Source: Haloterrigena sp. KLK7 (GTDB lineage Archaea > Halobacteriota > Halobacteria > Halobacteriales > Natrialbaceae). From it: a stretch of DNA of 64,000 bases. Shown here piece after piece: positions 39,853 through 49,196 of the stretch. Position numbers and translations under genes: made by a program. Position 1 is the stretch's first letter; each line of letters starts with the position of its first letter. A model generated the notes under the pieces. The model saw only the letters and a program-made list of their open reading frames with translations. It was not told the DNA's origin and did no database searches. The DNA lies in NCBI RefSeq assembly GCF_037914945.1, contig NZ_CP149787.1, positions 2,108,001 through 2,172,000 on the forward strand. The letters run 5' to 3'.

Positions 39853-40431
39853 ATGGAGCGACGAAAGATCCTCCTAGGCAGTGGCGCAGCGCTCACAACC
39901 GCACTCGCGGGCTGTACCGGCAGCGGCGGTGGCGACGACGAGCCCGACGACGATACCGAGTCGAACACCGACGACGAGCCCGAGAACGACTCCAAGGACA
40001 CCGAGGACAACTCCAAGGACACCGAGAACACCGACGACAGCGACTCCGAGAAGTCCGACGGGACCGACGACGAGACGTCCGATGCGGACATCCCCGGATT
40101 CGACGGCTCGAAACTCTCACTGAAGAGCGACTCGGTAACGGTCGCGTCGATCGAACGGACGGACGGCACGGTCGAGGTCGTCGCGACGAGCGACGTCACC
40201 GATCTCGAGAAACTGTACGCGGAGCTCGGGACGCTGGCCGACGCGCACAAGAGCGCGATCGTCGACCTCGAGGCGTTCGCGGACGCGATCGAGTCCATCG
40301 ACTGGGTCGTCGACCACGAGAAGAAGAAGGTGGTCTCGTTCTCCGTGAAGACCGAGTGGCTCGTCAGCTACAAGAACGGCGACCTCTCGGCGGAGGAGTT
40401 CCTCACGAAGGTCAAGTCGACGGCCGAGTGA
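39853..40431 (+). CDS. Tat lipoprotein with acidic linker and C-terminal folded domain
   Basis: A 192-residue protein. ERRKILLGSGAALTTALAGC is a twin-arginine signal with lipobox LAGC, so the mature protein starts at Cys21. Residues 22-80 are an acidic Asp/Glu/Ser/Thr linker. Residues 80-192 are a compact domain (SKLSLKSDSVTVASIER through FLTKVKSTAE) that I do not recognise. Unusually for a haloarchaeal surface protein the domain contains a lysine run, HEKKKVVSFSV. It should sit on the outer membrane face. Confidence 0.75.
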   Translation: MERRKILLGSGAALTTALAGCTGSGGGDDEPDDDTESNTDDEPENDSKDTEDNSKDTENTDDSDSEKSDGTDDETSDADIPGFDGSKLSLKSDSVTVASIERTDGTVEVVATSDVTDLEKLYAELGTLADAHKSAIVDLEAFADAIESIDWVVDHEKKKVVSFSVKTEWLVSYKNGDLSAEEFLTKVKSTAE

Positions 40432-40546
40432 GAGCGAGCGCGATCCGATCGACGATTCGACGCAAACCGTCTTTTTCACGCGCTCGAACGGCGTCAGTGG
40501 GGACCGGCCGTAGTAGCGAGTGAGCCGACGAGCGACCGGCCCGACG

Positions 40547-42334
40547 TCACATCGAGCGCGGTGCTTCGACGCCGAGGATCGACAGCGCGTTGGCGACCGT
40601 GTGTTTCGACGCGGCCACGAGCGCGAGTCGGGCCTCCCTGACGTCCGGGTCGACGTCGTCGGCCAGTACGGGACACTCCCGGTAGAAGGCGTTGAACCGG
40701 TCGGCGAACTCGCGCGTGTAGGTCGCGATCTGGTGCGGTTCGAGGTCGTCCGCGGCCTCGTCGACGACCGCCGGGAACCGCGCGATCGTCTCGAGCAGGT
40801 CCCGCTCGGCGTCGGTCTCGAGCAGATCGGCCTCGAGGGCCTCGAGTTCGACGTCCTGTCCCGCGAGGTCGGTTTCGGGGTCGAGACCCGCCTCTTCCAG
40901 GATGCCACAGCAGCGCGCGTGGACGTACTGGACGTACGGCGCCGACTGGGCCTCGAAGTCAAGCGCCCGGTCCCACTCGAAGGTGATCGCCTTCGTCGGC
41001 TGTTTGGAGACGATGTCGTACCGGACGGCGCCGATGCCGACCTGATGGGCGATACGCTCGATGTCCTCGACGTCCAGGTCGTCGTCGCGGATGCGGTCGT
41101 CCAGGCGGTCCTCGACCTCCTCGCGGGCGCGGTCGATCGCCTCGTCGAGCAGGTCGTCGAGATCGACGCCCGTGCCGCGACGCGTCGACATCTTCCCCTC
41201 GGGCAGGTTGACGTACGAGTAGAGCACCTGTCGGAGGCCGTCGGTGTCGTTGCCGAGCAGTTCGAGGGTCGTCCGGAGCTGTCTGGCCTGCAGTTTGTGG
41301 TCCTCGCCCAGCACCGTCACCGCGCGGTCGTACTCGTCGAACTTCCACTCGTGGTGGGCCAGATCGCGGGTGGCGTACAGCGAGGTGCCGTCCGAGCGCA
41401 GGAAGACGAGGTTCTTGTCGATCCCGTGGTCCTCGAGTTCGAGCTGCCAGGCGTCCTCCTCGTAGACCGCTTCGTCGAGCTCTTTCAGCCGCGAGACGAG
41501 GTCGTCGGTGTCGCCGTTTCGCATGAACCGGGTCTCCTTGACGAACTCGTCGAACTCCGCGGGCAGGCGCTCGAGACATTCCGTCATTCCGCCGAGCACC
41601 TGATCGACGACCTCGCTGACCCGCTCGTAGGCCTCGTCGTCGCCGGCCTCCAGGCCCTGCATGATCGACTCGATCTCGGCCTCGGCCTCCGCGACCGCTT
41701 CCTCGGCGGCGTTCTCGAGGTAGGCGTTCCCCTTCCGGTAGTAGCGCACGAGGTCGTACTCCTTCCGGTCGCGCTCGGGCTCTCCCTCGAGGTCCTCCTC
41801 GTCGAAGGTCTCGTAGGCCCACGTGAAGACGGCCATCTGCCGACCGGCGTCGTTGACGTAGTAGTGGCGGTCGACGTCGTAACCGGCGTACTCGAGCAGG
41901 TTAGCCACTGCGTCGCCGATGATCGGATTCCGGGCGCGGCCGACGTGGACCGGCCCCGTCGGGTTCGCGCTCGTGTGCTCGACGACGACGCTTTCGTCGC
42001 GGTCCTCGAGGGCGCCGTAGGTTTCCGCGGTCGCGGTCTCGAGAGTCTCGGCGAGATAGGCGTCGCTCGGCAGGAAGTTGAGATAGGGGCCCTGCGTCTG
42101 CACTTCGGAGACGTAGGTCAGCTCGTCGGCGTCGAGTTCGTCGGCCAGCTGGCCCGCGACCTGCGGCGGTGGAGCACCGGCTTCGCCGGCGAGTCGGAAG
42201 GCCACGCTCGAGGCGAGGACGCTGTCGACGTCTTCCGGCGGTTCTTCGATCCCGAGGTCGTCGGTCGGGAAGTCGAGTGCAGAGAGCGCCCGTTCGAGGG
42301 TCTCCTCGACCTCCGCGCGTAAGGCAAGGAACAT
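40547..42334 (-). CDS. argS: Arginyl-tRNA synthetase
   Basis: A 595-residue class I synthetase that charges tRNA-Arg. Seen are the N-terminal tRNA D-loop domain, [15 protein letters not shown] with the HIGH-like HVGR, and [10 protein letters not shown] (KMSK-like). The DALR anticodon-binding domain shows HARCCGIL and YRECPVLAD, and the end is [16 protein letters not shown]. The start [17 protein letters not shown] is family-like. It is the last gene of a minus-strand run that begins with the AstE-like gene; the gap to udk is 56 nt. Confidence 0.97.
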   Translation of the reverse strand: MFLALRAEVEETLERALSALDFPTDDLGIEEPPEDVDSVLASSVAFRLAGEAGAPPPQVAGQLADELDADELTYVSEVQTQGPYLNFLPSDAYLAETLETATAETYGALEDRDESVVVEHTSANPTGPVHVGRARNPIIGDAVANLLEYAGYDVDRHYYVNDAGRQMAVFTWAYETFDEEDLEGEPERDRKEYDLVRYYRKGNAYLENAAEEAVAEAEAEIESIMQGLEAGDDEAYERVSEVVDQVLGGMTECLERLPAEFDEFVKETRFMRNGDTDDLVSRLKELDEAVYEEDAWQLELEDHGIDKNLVFLRSDGTSLYATRDLAHHEWKFDEYDRAVTVLGEDHKLQARQLRTTLELLGNDTDGLRQVLYSYVNLPEGKMSTRRGTGVDLDDLLDEAIDRAREEVEDRLDDRIRDDDLDVEDIERIAHQVGIGAVRYDIVSKQPTKAITFEWDRALDFEAQSAPYVQYVHARCCGILEEAGLDPETDLAGQDVELEALEADLLETDAERDLLETIARFPAVVDEAADDLEPHQIATYTREFADRFNAFYRECPVLADDVDPDVREARLALVAASKHTVANALSILGVEAPRSM

Positions 42335-42390
42335 ACCCGCCCGTATTCAGGGCCGAAGTAAAGGAATGTCGGGTTCGCTCGCCCTCGCCG

Positions 42391-43071
42391 TCACTCCGTC
42401 GTCGGACCCTCGAACGACAGTTCGGAGCCGAGTTCATCTCCCGGCTCGGCGCCGTCGCTCGCGAGTTCGGCCTGAATCTTCTCGGTCAACAGGTCGACCG
42501 CCATTCGGTTCGCCCCTTCGGGAATGATCACGTCCGCGTTCTTCTTCGTCGGTTCGACGAACTGCTCGTGCATCGGTTTGACCGTTTCGAGGTACTGCCC
42601 GATCACCCCCTCCAGATCGCGGCCGCGCTCGATGACGTCGCGTTCGATCCGTCGGAGGATTCGGACGTCCGCGTCGGTCATCACGTAAACGCGGAGATCG
42701 AGCATCTCGAGGATATCCTCGTCGTACAGCGAGAGGATACCCTCCAGGACGATCACGTCCGTCGGCTCGACCGTGACGCGCTCGTCCTTGCGGTTGTGGA
42801 CCTCGAAGTCGTACTGGGGCATCTCGACCGGCTGACCCATGAGCAGGGCGTCCAGTTGCTCCCGGAGGAGTTCCCACTCGAAGGCCGACGGGTGATCGTA
42901 GTTGACGTCCGCTCGCTCTTCGTACGTGAGGTGCGAGAGATCCTTGTAATAGTTGTCGATCGGGATACGGGTGACCGCTTCGCCGACCGTCTCGGCGACG
43001 GTCCGCGCGACGGTCGTCTTCCCGGCTCCCGTCCCGCCGGCGATCCCGATAGCGAACGACGGAATGCTCAT
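42391..43071 (-). CDS. udk: Uridine kinase
   Basis: A 226-residue P-loop kinase that phosphorylates uridine (and cytidine) to the monophosphate in pyrimidine salvage. Walker A is GGTGAGKTTVA near residue 11; PIDNYYKDLSHL, YDHPSAFEW and IVLEGILSLYDE are the substrate-binding parts of the Udk family. A short acidic tail ends the protein. It lies in a minus-strand group with argS downstream and a Nudix gene upstream. Confidence 0.93.
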   Translation of the reverse strand: MSIPSFAIGIAGGTGAGKTTVARTVAETVGEAVTRIPIDNYYKDLSHLTYEERADVNYDHPSAFEWELLREQLDALLMGQPVEMPQYDFEVHNRKDERVTVEPTDVIVLEGILSLYDEDILEMLDLRVYVMTDADVRILRRIERDVIERGRDLEGVIGQYLETVKPMHEQFVEPTKKNADVIIPEGANRMAVDLLTEKIQAELASDGAEPGDELGSELSFEGPTTE

Positions 43072-43200
43072 CGTCCGATGGAGGGTCGGATCGCTATTGA
43101 ATCCCCTGATCCCGTCTCGCGCCGGTTCCGGTCGCAGCCGCGGTCGCGGCCGTCGACGACCCGCTCCGCGCCGGATTCGAAGAGCGGGGCGAGGCGACGG

Positions 43201-43737
43201 TCACTCGAAGACCGCGGCGGCCTCCCGGAACCGCTCGTCGTGGACGGGTCGGAACCGCTCGCCGGAGGCGTCGAAGGCCGCCGGCGTCCAGAACCGCGCG
43301 TTCGTCGCGTCGCTGCCGGCCGTCGGGTCGCCCGTCGCGTCCGTCCGGTCGGCGACGTAGTGGACCGTCACCACGTGCTTGCCGTCCCGGGGCGCCATCG
43401 CCGACGCGCTCAGGATCTCGAGCGCGCCGGGGTCGACGCTGACGCCGGTTTCCTCCTCGAGTTCGCGCGCGGCGGCCGCCGCGGGCTCCTCGCCGATCTC
43501 GATGTGGCCGCCGGGGAGGGTCCACTCGCCGACGCCCGGCGGGACGCCGCGCTCGACGCAGAGCACCGCGGCGTCGTCCCGCGAGCGGTCGACGACCGCG
43601 ACGCTCGCACAGGGGATGGGATTGTGCCAGACGACGGTCTCGCAGGCCGGACACCGTTTTCGATCGCGGTTGTCGACCCGTGTCTTCTCGAGGCGGGTAC
43701 CGCAGTCGGGACAGAACGTCGGCGGTCGACTGACCAT
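43201..43737 (-). CDS. Nudix hydrolase with N-terminal zinc ribbon
   Basis: A 178-residue protein. Residues 9-35 form a zinc ribbon, FCPDCG...RCPACE, and the Nudix box is GGHIEIGEEPAAAAARELE followed by EETG. The layout resembles NADH pyrophosphatase (NudC)-like and other zinc-ribbon Nudix enzymes, but the NudC SQPWPFPxS array is not seen, so the substrate is open. It lies 25 nt downstream of the threonine synthase-like gene on the same strand, so it is probably co-transcribed. Confidence 0.85.
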   Translation of the reverse strand: MVSRPPTFCPDCGTRLEKTRVDNRDRKRCPACETVVWHNPIPCASVAVVDRSRDDAAVLCVERGVPPGVGEWTLPGGHIEIGEEPAAAAARELEEETGVSVDPGALEILSASAMAPRDGKHVVTVHYVADRTDATGDPTAGSDATNARFWTPAAFDASGERFRPVHDERFREAAAVFE

Positions 43738-43762
43738 TCGTTCGGGTTTCGGAACCCCGTCC

Positions 43763-44923
43763 TCAAAGCGTTTTCAGTCCGCTGCCGGTCAGGGGGACGA
43801 CGACGTCGTCGTCGGCGTCGAGCACGTCGTCGTCGCGGTACTGCTCGAGCGCCGCGGGGGCGACCGCGCAGGTCGGCTCGACGTAGAAGCCGCCGCGGTG
43901 GAGCCGATCGAGCGCCGTCTCGATCGGGTCCGCGCCGAGAGCGATGGCGTCGCCGCCGGTCGCCTCGATGGCCCGGAGGATCTCGCCCTTCCGGGCCGGT
44001 TCGGCGATTCTGATCCCGTCGGCGATCTCGGCGCCGTCCGCGTCTTCGTCCGCTTCGGTACGCCCGCCCTCGAGTTCGTCGACGATCGGCGTGTAGCCGG
44101 TCGCCTGCGCACCCAGCAGTCGGGGCATGCCGTCGACGATGCCGGCCTCGTTGAGCAGCGAAAAGCCGCGGTAGGCCCCCAGAAACAGCGTTCCGTGGCC
44201 GATCGGGAGCACGACGGCGTCGGGCACGGTCCACCCCTGCTGGGCGGCGACCTCGAACGCGAAGGTCATCGTGCCCGCGTAGAACGCCGGGTTCCAGGCG
44301 TGGCTGGCGTACCAGCCCGCTCCCGTCTGTCGCGGGGTGTCCCCGCTCTCGCTTTCCGAGGCGCCTTGCGCCTCGCCCTCGACGGCGTCGATACAGGCGT
44401 CGGTGACGTCCCGTCGGCTCCCCTCGATCCGGACCGGCCGGGCGTCGGCCCGCTGGATGGCCATCAGCTTCGATTGCTTGACGTCCGCCGGGACGTAGAT
44501 GTCGGCCTCGAGGCCCGCGCGGGCCGCGTAGGTCGCGATCGCGGCGCCGGCGTTGCCCGAGGAGTCCTCGATGACCTTCTCGACGCCGAGTTCCACTGCT
44601 CGGGAGAGGGTCGTCGTCGCGCCCCGGTCCTTGAACGAGCCCGTCGGAAACACGTACTCGAGTTTGAACTGGGCGTCCCAGTCGGGCGCGTCGACGAGGG
44701 GGGTAAAGCCCTCGTGGAAGGTCACGTGCTTCTCGATCGGCAGGAACTCGAAGAACGTCCAGAGCCCCTCGGTCGTATCGAGGTTCTGTAGCGGCAGGGG
44801 ATCGCCCTGCGGGTGCGGCCGTTCGGTGAACTCGAGGGCGTGGCCGCAGGCGCAGCGCCACGGTTCGGTCGGTCCGGCCTCGTAGACGGTCTCGCAGTTC
44901 GGACAAATGAGATCGGATGCCAT
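43763..44923 (-). CDS. thrC: Threonine synthase-like PLP enzyme
   Basis: A 386-residue fold-type II PLP enzyme. The N-terminus has a zinc ribbon, LICPNCETVY...CACG. The PLP lysine is in FPTGSFKDRGATTTL, the Asn of the cofactor site is in EDSSGNAGAAIATYA, and the phosphate loop is near LPIGHGTLFLG. Threonine synthase converts O-phosphohomoserine to threonine. The start follows the stop of the AstE-like gene by one base, so both are in one operon. A related role, such as cysteate or another beta/gamma-replacement, cannot be excluded. Confidence 0.8.
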   Translation of the reverse strand: MASDLICPNCETVYEAGPTEPWRCACGHALEFTERPHPQGDPLPLQNLDTTEGLWTFFEFLPIEKHVTFHEGFTPLVDAPDWDAQFKLEYVFPTGSFKDRGATTTLSRAVELGVEKVIEDSSGNAGAAIATYAARAGLEADIYVPADVKQSKLMAIQRADARPVRIEGSRRDVTDACIDAVEGEAQGASESESGDTPRQTGAGWYASHAWNPAFYAGTMTFAFEVAAQQGWTVPDAVVLPIGHGTLFLGAYRGFSLLNEAGIVDGMPRLLGAQATGYTPIVDELEGGRTEADEDADGAEIADGIRIAEPARKGEILRAIEATGGDAIALGADPIETALDRLHRGGFYVEPTCAVAPAALEQYRDDDVLDADDDVVVPLTGSGLKTL

Positions 44924-44924
44924 G

Positions 44925-45884
44925 TCAGTAGTCGTCGATATCGGTGGCGACAGAACAGACGTACTCGCCGCTGGCGACCTGTGGCAGCCGCCGGGTCCGC
45001 CAGAGGATCCCGTCGCTGTCGGCGGTCACCTCCGCCTTCCGTTCGCCGAAGGGGGTCGTCAGTTCGAACAGCAGGTCGCCGCGACGGACGCGCTCGCCTA
45101 AGTCCCGCTCGAACGAGATCAGGCCGCCGCCCGGCGCCCCGTACTGTTCGAACCCGTTGGCACGCGTCTGGGTCTCGACGGTCGCCTCCCCGTCGAGGAA
45201 GCCGTAGTAGGTGAGGACGTTGAACACGCCCTCGACGCCCTTGCGGATACTCTCCTCGTCCCAGCCGACGGCCCCGCCGAGTTCGGGATCGACGGTCGGG
45301 ATCCCCTCGTCCGGTGCGGCGCGGGCCAGCTGGCCGTCGGGCCCCTTCTGATCGAGGATGTACCCGCAGCCGAAGACCTTCGCGAGTTCGAGGCAGTCGT
45401 CGTGGAGGCGGTGGCGTTTCCCGCAGCGAACCCGGACCTCGTCGATCATTCGACTGGTCGAGCCCTGGTGGAGGTCGAGGATCAGATCGGCCCGGGTCGC
45501 GACCTCGAACGTCGCGGCGGCGATCCGCTCGCTCGAGGTGCCGGTCTCGTTGCCGGGGTAGGCGCGGTTCATCTTCGTGTCGTCGATCGGATTCCGGTGT
45601 TCGGCGACCTGAAACGCGTGGTAGTTGACGATCCCGACGACCAGGATCGTCCCAGCGATTTCGGCGGGATCGAGCCGCGGGACGACGCGCTGAATGACGC
45701 CGACACCGTTGAGCTCGTCGCCGTCGCTCGCCGCCTGCAGATAGAGCGTCTTTCCCGCCCGCTCGCCGTTGATCACGGCGACCGGTAACCCGAACGAGCT
45801 TCCGTCCCGGGTTTCGCCGACCTCGAGACGGCCCGTATCGATCTCGCCGGGGGCCGCACTCGCCGTTCCGAGCGTCGTCGTCAT
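44925..45884 (-). CDS. Succinylglutamate desuccinylase/aspartoacylase-family protein
   Basis: A 319-residue zinc-carboxypeptidase-like (M14) protein, first gene of the minus-strand run leading to thrC. The family zinc motif GxHGDE appears here as AASDGDELNG, with Asp instead of the first His. LILDLHQGSTSR supplies the later His, and MNRAYPGN the Arg/Asn substrate region. The C-terminal half is a biotinyl-lipoyl-like beta domain (GGLISFERDLGERVRRGDLL). The family removes acyl groups from amino acids. The altered first ligand makes the activity uncertain. Confidence 0.82.
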   Translation of the reverse strand: MTTTLGTASAAPGEIDTGRLEVGETRDGSSFGLPVAVINGERAGKTLYLQAASDGDELNGVGVIQRVVPRLDPAEIAGTILVVGIVNYHAFQVAEHRNPIDDTKMNRAYPGNETGTSSERIAAATFEVATRADLILDLHQGSTSRMIDEVRVRCGKRHRLHDDCLELAKVFGCGYILDQKGPDGQLARAAPDEGIPTVDPELGGAVGWDEESIRKGVEGVFNVLTYYGFLDGEATVETQTRANGFEQYGAPGGGLISFERDLGERVRRGDLLFELTTPFGERKAEVTADSDGILWRTRRLPQVASGEYVCSVATDIDDY

Positions 45885-46023
45885 GTCCCTGTGGACGGAC
45901 CCGTTCGCCTTTATTGGTTCGGTGTTCGCCAGCGAGCGGGCAGTTCCGACAGTTTCACTGCGACGAGTCGTCGGCTGTCAGCTGAGGAAAACAACAAAGA
46001 CACTCGAACGGACACGTGCGACT

Positions 46024-47412
46024 ATGAGTCTCGAGCGGGACGCTCCGGAGACTGAGGAGGCCGATCCGCTGGACGCCTACCGACAGTTCTTCGCGCTCGA
46101 GCGCGACGTGCTGGTCCTCTCGGCGGCGATGTTCGCGTTCAGTCTGGGATTCCAGATGACCAGCCGCTACGTGGCCGAGTACATGTACGCGCTGGGTGCG
46201 TCGGCGTTCGTTGTCGGCCTGTTCGGGACGGTCGGGAACGTCATCAGCGCCGTCTACCCCTACCCGGGCGGGGCGATCTCCGATCGCATCGGCTCGCGGT
46301 ACGCACTGACCGCCTTCGGGCTGTGTTCGACCGTCGGCTTCGGGGTCTGGCTGGCCGCGCCCCTGCTCGCGGACGTCTCCGTCGGTCCCACGTCGCTCGC
46401 GATCGTCGCGATCTTCGTCGGCCTGTTCTTCTCGCAGGCGTGGAAGTCGTTCGGACTCGGGGCGACGTTCGCGATCGTCAAACAGGCGGTCCCGCCGTCC
46501 CAGCTCGCCGCCGGCTTCGCGAGCACCGAGACGTTCCGTCGCACCGCCTTTCTGGTCGGCCCGCTGCTCGCCGCCGCGCTGTTCTACCCGTTCGGCTCGA
46601 GCGACGCCGACGTGCAGGTCGCCTTTCAACTGATCCTGCTCGTCGCCGTCGTCTTCGGCGTCGTCGGCACGGTCGTCCAGCACGTCCTCTACGAGGCCGA
46701 GGCGGACAGCGTCGGGAAGGAGTTCGGCGGCGTCTCGCAGGTCATCGACGACCTGCGGGCGATGCCCGACGAACTCCGACCGCTGCTGGTCGGCGACACC
46801 CTCGTCCGCTTCGCCAACGGGATGGTCTACGTCTTCTTCGTCATCGTCGTCACGCGCTTCCTCGAGGTCGGACTCACCCTCTCCGTGCCCGCGATGGGGA
46901 CCCTCGAGCTCTCGCCCCAGTCGTACTTCGGCGTTCTGCTCGGGATCGAGATGTTCGTGGCCCTGCTGACGATGATCCCGGTCGCGAAAGCCGCCGAGCG
47001 AATCGGGCTGAAACCGGTCGTCGCGCTGGGCTTTTTCGTCTACGCGATCTTTCCGATCCTGCTGATCAACGCGCCGACGGAGAACGGGGGCGCCCTCGCT
47101 CTCGCCGCGCTCTTCGCCTTCTCCGGGCTGCGCTTCGCGGGCCTCCCCGCGCACAAGGCGCTGATCGTCGGCCCGGCCGAGCGGGGCGCCGGCGGCCGCG
47201 TCACGGGCACGTACTACCTCCTGCGGAACCTGATCGTCATCCCCAGCGCCGCGCTGGGCGGCCTGCTCTGGGGCGGGTTCTCGAACCCGCTCACCGGCGA
47301 GACGGTGTTCGGCGGCTCGCCGACGCTCGCCTTCTCCGTCGCGACCGTTGTCGGACTGCTCGGCACCGCCTACTTCCTGCTGTTCGGCGAGGAGTTCGAA
47401 GCGTACGCCTGA
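46024..47412 (+). CDS. MFS transporter
   Basis: A 462-residue carrier with twelve predicted membrane helices. The MFS loop motif between helices 2 and 3 is GGAISDRIGSRYAL. The two halves are joined by a cytoplasmic loop near residues 225-265 (EFGGVSQVIDDLRAMPDELR). The substrate is unknown. ATG 46024 (MSLERDAPETEEADPLDAYR) is used; the open frame further upstream overlaps the promoter of the divergent AstE-like gene and is not membrane-protein-like. Confidence 0.88.
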   Translation: MSLERDAPETEEADPLDAYRQFFALERDVLVLSAAMFAFSLGFQMTSRYVAEYMYALGASAFVVGLFGTVGNVISAVYPYPGGAISDRIGSRYALTAFGLCSTVGFGVWLAAPLLADVSVGPTSLAIVAIFVGLFFSQAWKSFGLGATFAIVKQAVPPSQLAAGFASTETFRRTAFLVGPLLAAALFYPFGSSDADVQVAFQLILLVAVVFGVVGTVVQHVLYEAEADSVGKEFGGVSQVIDDLRAMPDELRPLLVGDTLVRFANGMVYVFFVIVVTRFLEVGLTLSVPAMGTLELSPQSYFGVLLGIEMFVALLTMIPVAKAAERIGLKPVVALGFFVYAIFPILLINAPTENGGALALAALFAFSGLRFAGLPAHKALIVGPAERGAGGRVTGTYYLLRNLIVIPSAALGGLLWGGFSNPLTGETVFGGSPTLAFSVATVVGLLGTAYFLLFGEEFEAYA

Positions 47413-47472
47413 TCGAGAGTTTCCGTCACTGAGCCGCTCGAGGCGCGCCGGAGCGCGGACGGCCGGCGGACG

Positions 47473-48993
47473 TCAGAGCAGCAGGTCGTAGTAGTACGGA
47501 CTCACGAAGCCCTCGATGGCCGCCGCGACCGCCAGCAGGACGCCGACGCCGATCAGCACCCAAAACGCCCGCTCGAGCGCGTCGGCGAGGTCCGTCCGGC
47601 TCGCGTCCCCGCGAACGGTTCGCCAGCCGGTGACACCGAGCCGGATACCCAGCGCCGAGGCGACGAAGATCGCCGGAATCTCGAAGACGCCGTGGGGGAC
47701 GACGAACGCGAGCAGTTCCGTCGGCTCGACCTCGGTTCGGGCGACGACCCCCATCGCCACCCCGTTGAATAGCAGCGAGGCGACCGCGGGGAGTACCAAC
47801 ACGACGCCGGCCAGCGCCGTCGTGAGCGCGACCAGCCAGTTGTTGGCGAAGAACTCGAGGGTCGCGGCGAACGGGTTGTGATCGACGAGTCGCGCCGAGA
47901 TCGACGTCTCGACCGTGTCGGCGATCGGCGCCGCGGCCGCCCAGCCGGCCCAGAAGCCCCCGAGCGCGAGGGCGACGACGAGCGCGTGCGTGCCGGGCGT
48001 CTCGCGAACGAACGCGATCATCTCTGACCAGCCGTGCCGAACGCCGTCGCGCAACTGCTCGCCGAGGGACCGCTCCGGCGCGGTCGGCGGCTCGAGGCGC
48101 CGTCGATAGTCGTTGTAGACGGCCGTCTTCAGGAGGTCCAGCGCCGGGAACGCGACCAGCGGCGTCACCACCGACAGCAGGGTAGCGACGTCGACGAACG
48201 TGATTACCGCCGAGAACGCCGCGAGCGCGATCGTCGTCCCGAGCGCGACGGCGTAGTAGACGCCCGCTTCGATGGGCTTCGATCGGATGAATCCGAGCGC
48301 GTTCGTCACCGCGTCGACCGCGGTCGTGTCGTCGACGACGACGGCGACCGACGCGAACGCGAACACCGCGCGGACCGCCAGCAGTGCCGCGAGCCCGGCG
48401 ACGGCTCCGACGAGAAGGGTGGCCCCGCCCGAGCCGGTCGACAGCGTGACGACGGCGGCGACGATCCCGATGACCAGGCCGAGCGTCAGCAGGACGCCGA
48501 TCCACGCCAGCAACTCGAGGAGGTAGAGCCCGAGGAACCGCAGCCAGTAGCGACGGGCGCCCGCGAACCCGGCCGCGACGCCGCGATTCCCGCGGAGCCG
48601 TGCGGAACAGGCCGTCAGCTGTCCGGCGGCGACGGCCGCGTACAACGCGATCCCCACGACGATCGTCACGGCGATCGTCGCGAGGGTCAGCAGGATCATC
48701 GTCGGCGTGAGCACCTGCTCGACGAGCACCTCGAACTGGCTGGCCCACGCGTCGAACGCCTCGGGCTCGGCGTTCGGATCCGGCGGCTCGGTGTTCAGTT
48801 CCCGTAGCGCCGCGACGATCGTCTCGAGCCGGCCGGTCGTCGCGAGGTAGGCGTAGCCGATCGCGACCGCGAGGAACGGGACGACGCGGGCGATCGCGGG
48901 GACGGCGGCGCCGAGAACGTACCAGGGGAGGAGATCGCCCGGTCGGCGACGGACTGCTGCGACGGCCGCGTCGACGGCCTCTGAGAGGGACAT
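47473..48993 (-). CDS. Membrane protein fusing a DUF4013-like part to a SpoIIM domain
   Basis: A 506-residue polytopic protein with about ten to twelve helices. The C-terminal 170 residues are a SpoIIM (stage II sporulation protein M-like) domain: NPFAATLEFFANNWLVAL, then LLFNGVAMGVVAR and the signature FVVPHGVFEIPAIFVA. The N-terminal 320 residues are another membrane module, with tandem repeats typical of DUF4013-like proteins (PGDLLPWYVLGA, VDAVTNALGFIRSKPIE). SpoIIM in archaea has no known task; membrane remodelling or transport is a guess. It converges with the MFS gene. Confidence 0.78.
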   Translation of the reverse strand: MSLSEAVDAAVAAVRRRPGDLLPWYVLGAAVPAIARVVPFLAVAIGYAYLATTGRLETIVAALRELNTEPPDPNAEPEAFDAWASQFEVLVEQVLTPTMILLTLATIAVTIVVGIALYAAVAAGQLTACSARLRGNRGVAAGFAGARRYWLRFLGLYLLELLAWIGVLLTLGLVIGIVAAVVTLSTGSGGATLLVGAVAGLAALLAVRAVFAFASVAVVVDDTTAVDAVTNALGFIRSKPIEAGVYYAVALGTTIALAAFSAVITFVDVATLLSVVTPLVAFPALDLLKTAVYNDYRRRLEPPTAPERSLGEQLRDGVRHGWSEMIAFVRETPGTHALVVALALGGFWAGWAAAAPIADTVETSISARLVDHNPFAATLEFFANNWLVALTTALAGVVLVLPAVASLLFNGVAMGVVARTEVEPTELLAFVVPHGVFEIPAIFVASALGIRLGVTGWRTVRGDASRTDLADALERAFWVLIGVGVLLAVAAAIEGFVSPYYYDLLL

Positions 48994-49196
48994 ACCGATC
49001 GTTCGTCGGTGTGTCAGTTAAATGGACCTCTCTTCCGGAACGACAGTTGCGTCGAGTCTGACGCCGTCGGTGTCGGTCGGCGGTCGATCGTCTGTGAGCC
49101 GTCGGTCGAACGTCCGATCGCCGCGGAATCGGTCGCTTCGCCCCCAGCGGAACCTGCGTGACGGGACTTACGTCACGCGCGGACGTACGAACCGGT

